From the NCBI GenBank assembly GCA_027579435.1, contig JANBPK010001529.1, positions 1-43,631 of the forward strand: a DNA stretch of 43,631 bases. The letters run 5' to 3'. Numbering within the stretch: the stretch's first letter is position 1; the number at the start of each line of letters is the position of its first letter. This document shows, one piece after another, positions 33,641 to 43,631 of this stretch. Made by a program: the position numbers and the translations under genes. Source of the stretch: Candolleomyces eurysporus. Taxonomy: Eukaryota; Basidiomycota; Agaricomycetes; Agaricales; Psathyrellaceae. The notes beneath the pieces were generated by a model that searched no databases, was not told the DNA's origin, and was given only the letters and a program-made list of their open reading frames with translations.

Positions 33641-34800
33641 TTGGCAACTGGGCTAGTAGGGGATCGAGGATGCAGGATGGTAGCAGATTGACAGGTCCGG
33701 TAGAGCAGGGAGAGGCGACGAAGCGGGATGGGTACAAAGGGAGATGATGGTCAAGAGACAAGAGACGGAAGTGAAAGAGGTGGAAACTCAGCTGACAAAG
33801 GCTGGGCAACTTGTTTGGAGGCTTCGGGGCAAGAATAAAGTCCCGTTACTCAGAGTAGCGGGCATCCGCGGGCGTTCGGTCTCGCTCTTTCTGCATCACA
33901 TAGATAGACGGTCGCCGGTCGTATTCCTCGTTGTCTTTTCTCTCCCACCCTCTCACCTCCCTTGCATAGAGAGAGATAGAGAGAGCTTGTGTGTGTATGC
34001 TGGTGCGGGATCCAGAGGGTTGAAAGCCCAGATTTGATAGGAGCACCTTGACGCTTAGAACAGCCACCAAGCCTACTCTTGACGATTTCGTCCATTGGAC
34101 GTGCTCGCTTCTATTATTTTCCTTCTTCTTCCCTTCGGATGGGCTTCGACTATATCCCTGTAATACGCAAACTCGAGCATCAAATCACTCACTCCAGCCA
34201 CCTCTATCTCTTCGTTCAAGGCTAGTTCGAAGATATTTGGTGCGTGCGTTCACTTCAAAGAAGATTTTCTCGCCCAAAGTTCGCCGTTCTGAATTTCTCT
34301 GGAGTCTGCTGCAAGAAGCCTCCATGCGATTAAAGTTCAAAAGTTTATGTCACGTGGATGCTAGCGCGTTGTTTGGCAGACTTTGGTTTACTTCCCGAAT
34401 TACTTACCGAAGGCCCTACGTCACTGATAATTAGACTTTGCATCCCCACCCACCTTCCTTGCTTGCGTATATACCGGTCCAGTTATTGCGGATCGATCTT
34501 CTTTTGCTCGAAATCATCGATAATTTTGTTTCCTTAACAGTGTCTGTCACACTAAGGACAGCTTTAGGTAGTCGTATGCTGACGAGACTGGGTGAGAGTC
34601 TGTACTTAGAAGGCCGCATCCTCCAGGCCGAAAGTATATCGGTGTCTCTACTCTAACAGCTTAGGAAGGTCTCACCTAGTCGCTCCCTTCATCCTTTTGG
34701 AGTGTATTCTATACCTCACCTGAAGAACAGTCTTATTCAAGGTCCGTCGTTGGCGTACGTACCAACTTGGGGGTGACTTTTACTCTCGATATCAAGATGC
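33641..34800. other. stretch without a supported gene
   Basis: A GA/GT-rich simple stretch lies at about 33966-33999. The plus-strand frames 34048-34434 and 34438-34656 look weakly protein-like (WSLLQEASMRLKFK; SLTVSVTLRTALGSRM) but match nothing I know. They do not resemble the missing N-terminal peroxidase domain of the oxygenase relic that follows. Confidence 0.35.
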
Positions 34801-34869
34801 ATACGTGCTTTCACCGTTTTCTCATCGCTTTTTCGGCACCGTGCACCAACTTTTTTTTAGCCTCTTCCT

Positions 34870-36226
34870 TACCTTCTTTCGCGCTTGCGTACTGCCAATG
34901 GTCGCTACCCACCGCCAAACGTCTCTCGATCTCGAGCTACCTTTTCGCTTACCGAGAATCTGAGGCACAGACAGAACAAGTCTTCAACCATCTCTTTCCC
35001 GGGAAAGCCGTCAACGACGTTGCTCCTATGGACTTCAAGATAGCCGCGTATAAGATCCAGTCCACTCGTCCTCCGACTAATGAATGGACCTTTGGCAGGT
35101 ATGTGCTGTCTGTCTCCTGATAGAACAACATTCTCATTCATGAGCAGGTTGAAGCGACAGGAAGATGGAAGCTTCGCAGACGGTGACCTTGCCAAAATCC
35201 TTGCGCAACGCATGAGTGTATCTGACGGTCCTCATTGTTTCCAGTATTGATCATCGGAACAGGACTGAACAGCCTGCTGGAGCCTTCCGCGCCCGCGGTA
35301 CACCTGGTAAGTAGTCGCGTCCCCTATCAGCTTAGCGTCCACATTGACCATTTGCGCACGATTAGCTGTTATGCGACTCAATGAGATCATGGGCATTGAG
35401 CAAAGCCGAAAGTGGGGTGTTTGCTCGATGGACGAGTTCCGCAAGGTGTGCCTCCCCAGCTCCTGGATTTACCGTATCCCCATGCTGACCTTTTAGCATA
35501 GTATCTCGGGTTGAAGAGTGAGCAAACTACTCCGGTGTGACGGCCATATAAGGTTACTGACCTCCTTGCGTATAGCCTTCAGCAGCTTCCTTGAGTGGAA
35601 CTCTGACCCAGAGATCGCTTGTGCAGCTGAGTTGCTGTATGGCAACATCAACAACCTCGAGCTCTATGTCGGTCTCCAGGCCGAAGAAGCCAAACCACTC
35701 GTCGATGGTGCTGGACTCTGCCCAGGATACACCATCAGTCATGCAATTCTCAGCGACGCCATCGCTCTTACTCGAGGCGATCGATTCTTCACCCACGATT
35801 TCACACCATTCAATCTCACTCGATGAAGGTTCATCTAAAGAAGATGAATCTGCTTGATCAATACGACGTTTCGAGGCCCAAAACCCGTTCGCCACATGCT
35901 ATCATCGACGACCAAGAGGCGGTTGTTGCGATTCTCAAAGATCCTTCTGCATTCTCCACACCTTATGGCGAGAAGGTCGCGTGCATAATTAAAGGCAAAG
36001 GGTAAGTGTTTCAATATTCGGCTCATTATAAACTGTCTGACTATGGTTCAGCTTCTATCCGACTGGCGACAAGAATGAGCAGAAGATTGTTACTGATGCG
36101 TTGAGCGGGTCACCTCCCTTGGTGGAAAAGATCGGAGAATTCTTCTACTCGGCAACAAAGAAGCTAGTTGACCAGAATTCGTTCACTTTCGTTGGCGGGA
36201 AGATGAAGGGCATTGACAGAGGATAA
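34870..36226 (+). pseudogene. psi-producing oxygenase / linoleate diol synthase relic
   Basis: Ppo enzymes join a haem-peroxidase (dioxygenase) domain to a P450-like hydroperoxide isomerase. Here the middle part survives over several spliced exons: LFPGKAVNDV, EWTFGRLKRQEDGSFADGDLAKIL, AFRARGTP, RLNEIMGIEQSRKWGVCSMDEF, FLEWNSDPEIA, NLELYVGLQAEE, LSDAIALTRGDRFFT and FTPFNLT. At 35823 the frame ends in TGA and the expected 40 or so residues after NLT are missing. The next frame resumes with KKMNLLDQYDVSRPKTR in the linker before the P450 domain and runs through one more clean intron to a stop at 36226. The YRWH segment expected before LFPGK is changed to YCQWSL. The rest of the peroxidase domain and the P450 haem-cysteine region are absent. 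Clearly non-functional, though many splice sites remain intact. Confidence 0.8.
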
Positions 36227-36624
36227 CGGGAAGATAATATAATGTATACCCGGTCGTAATAAATACAAAAACGGAAGATGGATTCTCGAGTGCTCAAAGG
36301 ACGTGTAGAGGGAAGGGAAGAATAACGGATAGCATAGATGCAGAATGCGCCGAATCTATTCTTTTAGGAACAGTTAGCATTTTTACTATCAGTTAAACGC
36401 TGGAAGTGGACTTACTACAGATTCAAGAATATATTATCGGTAGGAATATTGATCGTTCGATGAACCGGATGATGGTACTGAATCATCCCATGGCCATGGA
36501 AAACAATCCAAGAAGTCTGTGGTCTCGGATAACTCTGTATCTGCTTCGTCGACGAATAACTCGGTCATTACCAACTCGTCCTTTTGATTTACAAAACTAA
36601 AAAATGCACTGGATTCAGCAAAAT
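36227..36624. other. intergenic stretch, nothing recognised
   Basis: This lies between the oxygenase relic and the convergent gene ending at 36625. Only short frames are present. An AATAAATA-like sequence (about 36256-36264) could be a polyadenylation signal for the upstream relic. Confidence 0.35.
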
Positions 36625-38018
36625 TTATTGAGTGAGCATCGTGTTAAAATACCGTTGCTGATCGGTGGAAACTGAATTTCCGGTGGCGAGGTGCGAGGTG
36701 GCGCCAAACACTAGCGCATTCTCTTGGAGACGATCGATGACCCCTGCATCGTGTCTAGACGGAGTGGGCTGGAATAGAGTGCCAGATGCGTTCCGGATCC
36801 TAGAATCGTGACTACTACTAGTCAGGAATCCTTGTCGTGGTATTATTGTCTCAGAAAGGAACGACAGATTGAAGAAAGAGGGGTGGAGTAACGGTATATG
36901 TGGGTCTGTAGTGGCATAAACTCCATCGAAATTCGGAGATAAGCTGGTCGCTGAATTTGAAGCCCACCGTTGGCCGGTGAGCCTAGAGTTTTCATACGAG
37001 GTGGTAACTGGGTTTGAGACGATGTTTTGATGGTCTACTGCTCCTTCTAGGTTCTTCAGTTTCCACGAAGAGGATGACGACACCTTCCTCCCTTCAAACA
37101 ATGTTTTGGTAGCAGATCTGTCACAAACCCGGTCATGATCTGAGGTATATAGGTAAGTAAGATTCATCAATTAGTAGTTCCGTCATAAATCAAGAGTAAC
37201 AGCGTAGGGAAGAAGATTAAGCCAGTCAGCTTCAAGAGGAGGCGCCTAAGGCTATCGACAAGGAATGGGTACTCGGGACATGAAAACGGACGTGGACGCA
37301 TGGAAATGGGGAGTAACTATCAACGGCATGATATGAATACTTACGTTCGAAAGTGTGCTCAGTTCTCACACTGTCCGTCTCTTGTTCGGTAGGAAAGACG
37401 CCTAGGAACCTGTCGACTGGACCGGGTTCCTGTTTGCGTACGGTCATGCTTGGCGTTTGGGATGTTCGGCCTCTCTTGTTTGGAATGCCGATCATTCTGT
37501 TGCCTTGATTTGTCGCCCAAAAGCACTAGGAGAATGAACCATCAGCAAGGAGTTGAAAGTATGCCAGCAGCTATGAATGAACGATTGTGATGGTTAAAGA
37601 CAGACTTCAAGGAGCCCGCATTTGTCGACTCTTGCGAGACGAAAATAAGAGAGAGGGTTAAAAGATAGAGCTCGGACGATATCATCTCAATAACGAACGG
37701 CTAACAGAGAGTGAAAGGAGCTGAGGCCTAAAATAGGCGATGGTTCACCCTGTCATCGTTTAGAGACAAAGTTTTCCTGAACCTGATAGAAACCGTATCA
37801 ATAAGAAGACCTAGATCGTTCACGTACCGGTCTCCTTTCTGCTTCGCACAAGCGGCACATACCGCTGCTGCTTCTACCTGGGCACTGTCGTTTTGCTTGA
37901 GTGATAGGACCGTAAATAATACAACTAACTGCGTCCTTACTACGGTTCCGTCTTGCAAGCATGGATCGCAAGTCTCGGCGAATTGTTTGCCAATCTTCGA
38001 ATGAAATATCTTATCCAT
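36625..38018 (-). CDS. unknown protein with an N-terminal Cx2C...Cx2C motif
   Basis: The model is 38018-37828 (with an internal 66-nt intron GTAGTAAGG...GCCCAG), 37496-37345 and 37139-36625. It gives about 263 residues with matching phases and good splice sites at the last two introns. The short N-terminus holds CDPCLQDGT and, after the optional intron, VCAACAKQKGDR. This CxxC...CxxC-KxK arrangement resembles a reduced fungal zinc-cluster DNA-binding motif, although it has only four cysteines. The remainder is hydrophilic and Ser/Thr-rich, with basic KRGRTSQTP just after the motif, and has no recognisable domain. A small transcription-factor-like protein is possible. No family match is claimed. 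Confidence 0.5.
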
Positions 38019-39443
38019 ACTTGTGAATAGCTATAAACCACTGGTCCCAAAATCGTCTGTCGTAAATGAATCTGACCCCTAAAACAAGTCGTTAACCAAA
38101 TGTTTACGGTGAAATCCAAACATCTGGATGAAATCAGTGGGCTTACTATGCGATTACAGACGACTCGATGTACATAACACGTTTTTCGGTTCGACTTAAT
38201 TAAGGGACCGCGAAAGTCGGCCTTGCGACGAGTGGTAAACGGGAGTGAGAGTAATTTAGGAGTGGAGATGAGAAGGGTGTTGGGGGGAGGGGATGGAGGC
38301 AGGGCGTACTTGCGTCCTTAACTATCTGAAAGGGAGTTGTCAGCACGGTCGAAACGCTCGACTTCATAAGGAACCCGCCTGCAGGCGCCCGCTATATTGA
38401 CTGGAAGGGAAACCTTCAACCGAGCAGTTAGATTATCAATTATATACGGCCTCTTCCTTTTGCGCTACTCTATTAGACAGAGGCGTGGCTTGGTGACTTT
38501 TTTTCTCCCATATGGGCTTCATTCTTGATTCGGCTACAGAAACTGGCATGCGGCGAGGATGTGTCCAAGGATATGGCGAGGAGATCGCTAAAGTTTTACA
38601 GTGAGAGCATAGCCTGTGTCTCGAAACGGTGAATTAAAATGTCGAGGTTCCTTGCTTACCATGTCAGCGACCGCATTTGAGCCTGTAATCTCGGATATCT
38701 CAAAGTAGATGTCTTCTTAGGAGCGGTCAGAAGTGCCAGGTCGCTTTACCACTAAGAGAAAAAAGGGGTGACATTTTGATAGGTATGATAGTAAAGCGAG
38801 CTCACCACACGTTCGAATCTTCGAGTGTATACCTCCTTTCAGAATGTGGGCCGACAAAAATAAAAATAAATATGCGTTCTTACCGTTTGGAATGGATTCG
38901 CGAGGTGAGGTTGAGGATCGGGAGACCAAGTAAAAAGAATTTGACGTCAGCTCTGTTGCGATCAATGCTTCTCGGCAATACCCGAAAATACCGACCCGCT
39001 CTCAAGGGCCCTCCGGAACGAAAGGCCCATGCGATCGTTAGCGGTCTCTCCTGGCTAATATCCGTAGGACCCTGATATACTAACTTGGAACGCTTGTTCT
39101 GGACCCGGTATTTCGAAATGAACCCGTAACGGATCCCGTTTTAGGCATATCCAGAATAAGGCAATGGATTTCTAACAGCATCTCGAACTCGCGGTTGATA
39201 AGCTGTTTTTGGGCGGGCAAGGAACCTCCGAGGACCAAGGCTGTGTAAATAATACGTATTTCGGGTTCGTATGAGGCCTCAAGGCAATTGAATAAGCGAA
39301 GATCGTGTATGTAAGACGGCTAAACACTACAAGGCTGCGGGGCTTGTAGATTCTGTGCAATGATATATACACATATATAAGCCGTGTTTCTCGGCGGATC
39401 TTCGAATATTACGCCTTGCTATCTATCTTGTATCACACCTGAC
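38019..39443. other. intergenic stretch, no supported gene
   Basis: No exon chain was found on either strand. A weak tRNA-like A-box at about 38740-38760 (minus) was considered and dropped. This should contain the upstream regions of the two flanking, divergently transcribed genes. Confidence 0.4.
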
Positions 39444-40258
39444 ATGCATCCAATCAGCCAACGGGAGAATCTGCCAACCCCGCCGGTGAAAAGAAAGACG
39501 CTTCGAGATGTACTTGGCGATCCCAACAACAACCCCAACCTATGTGGAGCCGATGCATCCCGTGTGGAGGCCGCTGAATTGGGTTTTTGCGCGTTCGAAT
39601 CGTCCCTTGACGATGGACCGCTTGGTCCGGATGAGATGCATGGTGCTTTCTATGAGTTGAAACGAAACGAAGGAGACAAAGTAGAAAGGGATGTATTACT
39701 TCTTCGTCTGAGGAGAGCCGTCATGGATCATGTATGTCGTGATCTTTCTTGCTTCTTCCGGTTCACGCTTACAATGTCGTGAATCTGTAGGCTGCTTTAT
39801 TAGATCAGTGGAGCGGAGGAACTACCTTAGTGATTCATGTACCTGGAGCTCTTGCCCCTGGAACGCCAGCATCACCTGAATACATGAAGGCTCACGTATA
39901 CGCTCCTGCGGTCATGCTTAGGGATTTGGAGTCTCAAGGGCGGCCGAACCCAGTTCCAAATATAGTTCAAACTGTTATCGCCGAGTTGGGTGTACCAGGA
40001 GCAGAGAGATTCGGACGTGCTCACTGCCGAACTTGGCCAAACTCGAGCCCAATGAAGACGTCCACGCCCCGTCCTCTCCCTCAAATTGACGGCATGCCCA
40101 CATCAATTCCAGACCGTTCTTGCAGGTATATGTTTTATGGCAAGAGGGCGGATCAGCACTTGGTTGATGGCGGCCACTTTGACCTTGATGCGGCAGATCA
40201 GGCACAGCGGGACGATGAAGATCCAGAAGGCTTTTTTTTCACAAGTCAGAAATATTGA
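39444..40258 (+). CDS. unknown 251-residue protein
   Basis: Two exons, 39444-39731 and 39791-40258, flank a 59-nt GTATGT...CTGTAG intron in phase 0. The start is the ATG of MHPISQREN. The N-terminus is Pro/Lys-rich (PTPPVKRKTLRDVLGDP), a pattern seen in small nuclear or regulatory proteins. The central part (ALLDQWSGGTTLVIHVPGA) looks globular. The C-terminus is acidic (DLDAADQAQRDDEDPEG). I do not recognise a domain and no catalytic motif is visible. Intact frame and clean splicing support a real gene. Confidence 0.6.
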
Positions 40259-40545
40259 CCCAGCCGAATACTCCATCTTTAAGTAGGAATTTTTGATGCT
40301 TACAGATCAATGTTATATCACCTTCAATCTCATAGTCTAGCTCGATTGTATCTGATTTCGTGGACGATTCGACTACTATATTTACTAACAGATGATCCTC
40401 GCCTGAGTTCTGATCTGGTCGCATCACACCACGTGCGTGGAGCAAAGCAAAAACAAAACACTGAAGAAAACAAGAATTTATATATATATACGAATTCAAG
40501 GATATTATCAAGTTGGCTCTTTCACTCAAATAATCGTGCTAATGT
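40259..40545. other. convergent intergenic region
   Basis: This lies between the stops of two convergent genes. It contains a (TA)n stretch tttatatatatatacg at about 40478-40493, possibly part of the 3' processing region. No gene is seen. Confidence 0.4.
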
Positions 40546-41727
40546 CTACAGCTGAGGGTACAGGGATGTGTTAAACTGTGTCCCGATCACGTCGTCCCAC
40601 CACAGACCTGTGTCGAGGCCTTTTGCTTGGACGAAGCCATCGCCCTCCACCCGGACCCAAAGAACTTTCCCCATGCCAAAGTACGAAAGCTTGTTGTGTT
40701 TGATGTGCATCGTTTGAAGTTTACAGTGGACAGTGTCAGAGAGGGGCTGGTTATCGTCTAATTTAGTCCCCCATTTGAGAAGCGGAAACGCGAGGCGACG
40801 GTTAAGAGCTAGATATCGAAGGTTTTCGAAGGTGGTTGTATTTCGACCAATGGCGTCCAAGGCTGTCTATGGAAGTGATAATGAGAACCAGATCTACAGT
40901 CAGTGAAGGAAAATAACACTTACCAAGACCTCCATACTCGCCTGCTCTATGGACATGCATCGGATCATAGGAAATGCCTTCGAGAGCAATGGGAGCGCCA
41001 ATCAAAGCCTGATCGAACGTACGAACTTGACACTGAGGATGTGCAAGGAACGCCCCAATATTGTACCTTCGGCTTTGGAAACAAATTCGGCCATGTCATC
41101 ATTATCCATGAAGCAATCCAGCGATATTTCGGAAAGAGATCGATGGTTTGTTAAGGTGATGAGAGAAAAACTACCCGACACCATGACGTTTTCGAGCCTT
41201 GACAGGGTGAGAGAGGAAAAGAGTGGTTCTTTCGGCGTCACTCTGTCCAACAGAAATGCTGGGTGGACGTTAGATCGAATCAGCCCGGCGCGGTCCATTT
41301 GGTTCAGAGTATGAACCTCGTCGATGGTATGGGCATCGAGCCGAAGAGTGATTAAATTCTCCATCAGAGGCAATGCTTCGCACATAAGGGTCGAAACAAG
41401 GTACATTTCGGTGTCGTGCCAATAGCGGAACCACGCTCTCTTGACCAGAGTACAATATCGCTTTGATGTCGGCGTTCCTGAAATGAGAGTAGCGAGGAGG
41501 CGCCTTCCACGGGTCCCTTGAATGGTTAAGGACGTGTACCGAAGATATTCACATACGCCTGCCATCCTTGTACTTGCTAACATCAGACCCGTAAACGATT
41601 GACCGTCCTCCATGGCACGTTCCGCTACCATGGTTAGAGTTTCGTTAGCCAGAGAATTGATACCACGAAGCGCAAGCTTGTCATGGATTGATGCGGAAGT
41701 CGCTCCACTCTCTAGTTGGTGTGACAT
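40546..41727 (-). CDS. F-box / leucine-rich-type protein
   Basis: The three exons are 41727-41023, 40977-40924 and 40866-40546 (359 residues). The 45-nt intron 41022-40978 (GTACGT...CGAAG) removes an in-frame TGA at 41002-41004, and a 57-nt intron follows. The N-terminus reads LALRGINSLANETLTMVAERAM, fitting the F-box pattern of Agaricomycete F-box-like proteins. Next come repeated leucine-spaced segments (LITLRLDAHTIDEV, SSLTLSRLENVMVSGSF, RSLSEISLDCF, FENLRYLALNRRL) that look like irregular leucine-rich repeats. Such proteins usually recruit substrates to SCF ubiquitin ligases. The substrate is unknown. If the 45-nt intron is not spliced, the product ends early. Confidence 0.7.
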
Positions 41728-42747
41728 ATATCTTCCCTATAGAACGTTGATTGTGTTCTTATGACGACGTGGTTAGAACGATACTGGGAAGAATCAATCT
41801 GGACGCTTACGTATGTTTCTCTGCTGGCCTGGCTAGACTTGTGATATACACGGCTGGGGTAGAGCTGAGAGCGTCGAGGGATACGGCTATCTCTACTTAG
41901 AGAAAACAAAGATTCTGCGACCGCGGAAATGGACGATTAGTGAGAAGAAATATGGGCTGTGAACAACGACCGCAGTTGTGAAAGGTGTGGGATGTTGACA
42001 GCCGGGTTCAAAAGGTTTGGCCTCTCTTAAATGGGAGCTCCGGTAGACTAGATCACTCTCCGGGAGGAAATAAAGATAAAACGGAAACATACCCGACGAT
42101 AAGCTAACAATCGGTCCCTCGATTTGAGAATTCTGACTCGTTAGAGGGGTAGTGAAGGTTCCTTTGGCGGTTTAGCCATCAATGACGAGTTCTGACATTC
42201 AGGCACCGGAAATATCGGTTGTGAACGGCTTGAAACAGATGCGGAACAAGAATAGTATGGACTATGATCAGTAAGAATTACTGGGTTTTTTTTTTGGCCG
42301 GTGTTGGTGGAGGAAACGCAAAGGGTGATCGATCGGGATCTAAATTCAGAGCTCCTCTTTCAAACTCCGGTAGATGCCCGTTGTTCCCGACGTTCTCTTT
42401 TTTTTCTGGACTGCTCTATATGGAGTAGCAACTTCCTCTGCTAAAGCTCGGCCTCGTGCTATAATTGACCTCTTATTTCTGTCTCAAGGAAGTCGGTTAT
42501 CCGTTGAACCGTCTTTGTTCGACGGACATTGTTGATTCTTTTCGGTAAAGCCGTAGAACGAGTCTTTCAAAAGGTATAAAGGTCTCTGCCCTAGTTTGTG
42601 AATGTACGAACCCTTCTTTTCCCCCAGTGTCTATAAAGCCTTTCTTTCCCCCTCTTTTTGCAGGAGATCTTTCTTCTCTACTAAGTGCATCCCTCCATCT
42701 CAAATCCCGCGATGATCACTTAGTTCAGTTTTTACAGGCAGAACGAT
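41728..42747. promoter_or_regulatory. divergent intergenic region of about 1 kb
   Basis: The flanking genes are transcribed away from each other, so both promoters should lie here. CT-rich pyrimidine stretches occur at 42385-42410 and 42610-42670, the latter within 140 nt of the ATG at 42748, a common position for fungal pyrimidine-rich core promoters. No open exon is supported. Confidence 0.4.
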
Positions 42748-43631
42748 ATGCATTCCAATGAATCATCAAGCTCTTCTAACGATCCTTTCGCCGTGGCCCC
42801 AGTCAAAAGGATCAAGGAAATCAAATCGAACACATCTACTTCGCTCGAATTGTCAGTAAATTAATCCTTAGGTCCATAACTTTCGCAGGTAGCATTCACT
42901 AAAATTTCTTTGGCAGCCGAACCTTTTTCCCTCGGGCTCCCTCTCCTACGACCTCTTCCAATGCCGAAGTTATTGGTAGCATCTGCAGGCAATCACAGTC
43001 TGCCGGATCTAACTTCATCTACGGCTCTACTTTACGGGTTGGCACAAGCGTACCTGGCCACACTATTGTGGAATATTCATCTTCCATAGACGACTATACC
43101 GACGAGAGTGACGCAGATGGTATGTTTACCCGCTTTATAAGACTTATCAATGTGATAATGAAGACTATTGATCGTGATATGCCTAGGTGAAACTCTATAT
43201 TCAACCACCAACTCGGAAGATTCAAGCTACAAACCCGGATCAGACGATGACGACGATGACAGCATCTCTTCATCGAGTGGATCAATCTCAAGCGACAGAT
43301 TCACCTCCGAATCGCTTTCGAGCGCTTCTGAGTGTCCTCCCTCTAGCGATGAGGAAATGATCGACGAATCCGAGGAATCCGATTCTAGCGAACCTCCTTC
43401 ACCAGTCCTCGACCCTGCTTTTTTGTCTTTTTGCCACCGGGCATCTGCTTATACTAAAAGTGGCCCAAGAGTGAGGTCCAACTTTATCGTCGACGATCAG
43501 CCTGAGATCGACAACTCTTGGGATGCTTTAGATCAAGGTTAGTAGCTGATATGAATCATCTTTATCAATCTTTCCCCCTCCTTTATACAGTGAAATTTTC
43601 ATTTCTTTTTGTTGCTTCTTTTACTTTTCGT
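42748..43631 (+). CDS. acidic serine-rich protein, 3' truncated by the window
   Basis: The exons 42748-42851, 42917-43119 and 43187-43537 are in phase. The last ends at a GTTAGT donor, so the gene continues beyond the window. The first donor is GTCAGT, usable but not ideal. The 219 codons seen are rich in Ser, Asp and Glu, with long acidic/serine runs around S-D-D-D-D-D-D and S-S-D-E-E. A short folded-looking segment (GPRVRSNFIVDDQPEIDNSWDAL, split here as GPRVRSNF and VDDQPEID) ends the visible part. Such regions are common in nuclear or chromatin-related proteins and in CK2 targets, but no domain is recognised. Confidence 0.6.

Noticed and set aside
38720..38835. tRNA gene on the minus strand
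   Set aside because: A TTAGTGGTAAAGCG sequence resembles an A-box, but no matching B-box, acceptor stem or anticodon arm could be folded at the right distance.
41002..41004. Nonsense mutation or selenocysteine in the F-box gene
   Set aside because: A phase-correct 45-nt intron removes the TGA, so neither is needed.

Overview
The window looks like nuclear DNA of a filamentous basidiomycete, most likely an Agaricomycete. The evidence is many genes with 45-150 nt GT-AG introns, a Helitron with a joined Rep and Pif1-type helicase, a FunK1-like fungal kinase, F-box-like paralogs, and relics of a psi-producing oxygenase and of argininosuccinate synthase. The species is not identified. All gene models were made by eye from frame continuity and splice sites.

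Layout. Bases 1-10315 hold no gene I can defend, only a diverged repeat of about 150-165 bp and simple repeats. A FunK1-like kinase (10316-13278, +) is split by a 1001-bp LTR-type insertion (11874-12874) with a 5-bp target duplication. A Helitron RepHel gene (19423-13526, -) follows, broken three times by +1 shifts in T runs. Upstream on the same strand is a gene ending in an RNase H1/viroplasmin-like domain (21174-20086). Next come an F-box/nucleotidyltransferase-like gene (23596-22351, -), an unknown gene with a tandem basic repeat (24047-25803, +), a 12-exon ribonucleotide reductase large-subunit homolog (29377-26068, -), and a second F-box-like paralog (30142-31589, +). Bases 31.6-36.2 kb are a decayed zone with an argininosuccinate synthase relic (-) and an oxygenase relic (+). 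The right end has four unnamed or F-box genes: 38018-36625 (-), 39444-40258 (+), 41727-40546 (-) and an acidic serine-rich gene running off the end (42748-, +).

The main discovery is the reductase homolog. It is open across all 12 exons and keeps the R1 fold signatures, but it lacks the thiyl-radical cysteine, one redox cysteine, one radical-transfer tyrosine and the whole C-terminal cysteine tail. It is therefore predicted to be a catalytically dead R1 paralog (pseudoenzyme). No operon-like cooperation between genes is expected in this genome. The window is a mix of mobile elements, fast-evolving paralogs and gene remnants around a few maintained genes.

Six N characters (16101, 17171, 20206, 29436, 29846, 31721) all lie beside homopolymers. 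At 16101 and 20206 the reading frame continues only if the N is not a real base, so some frame breaks here may be assembly errors.
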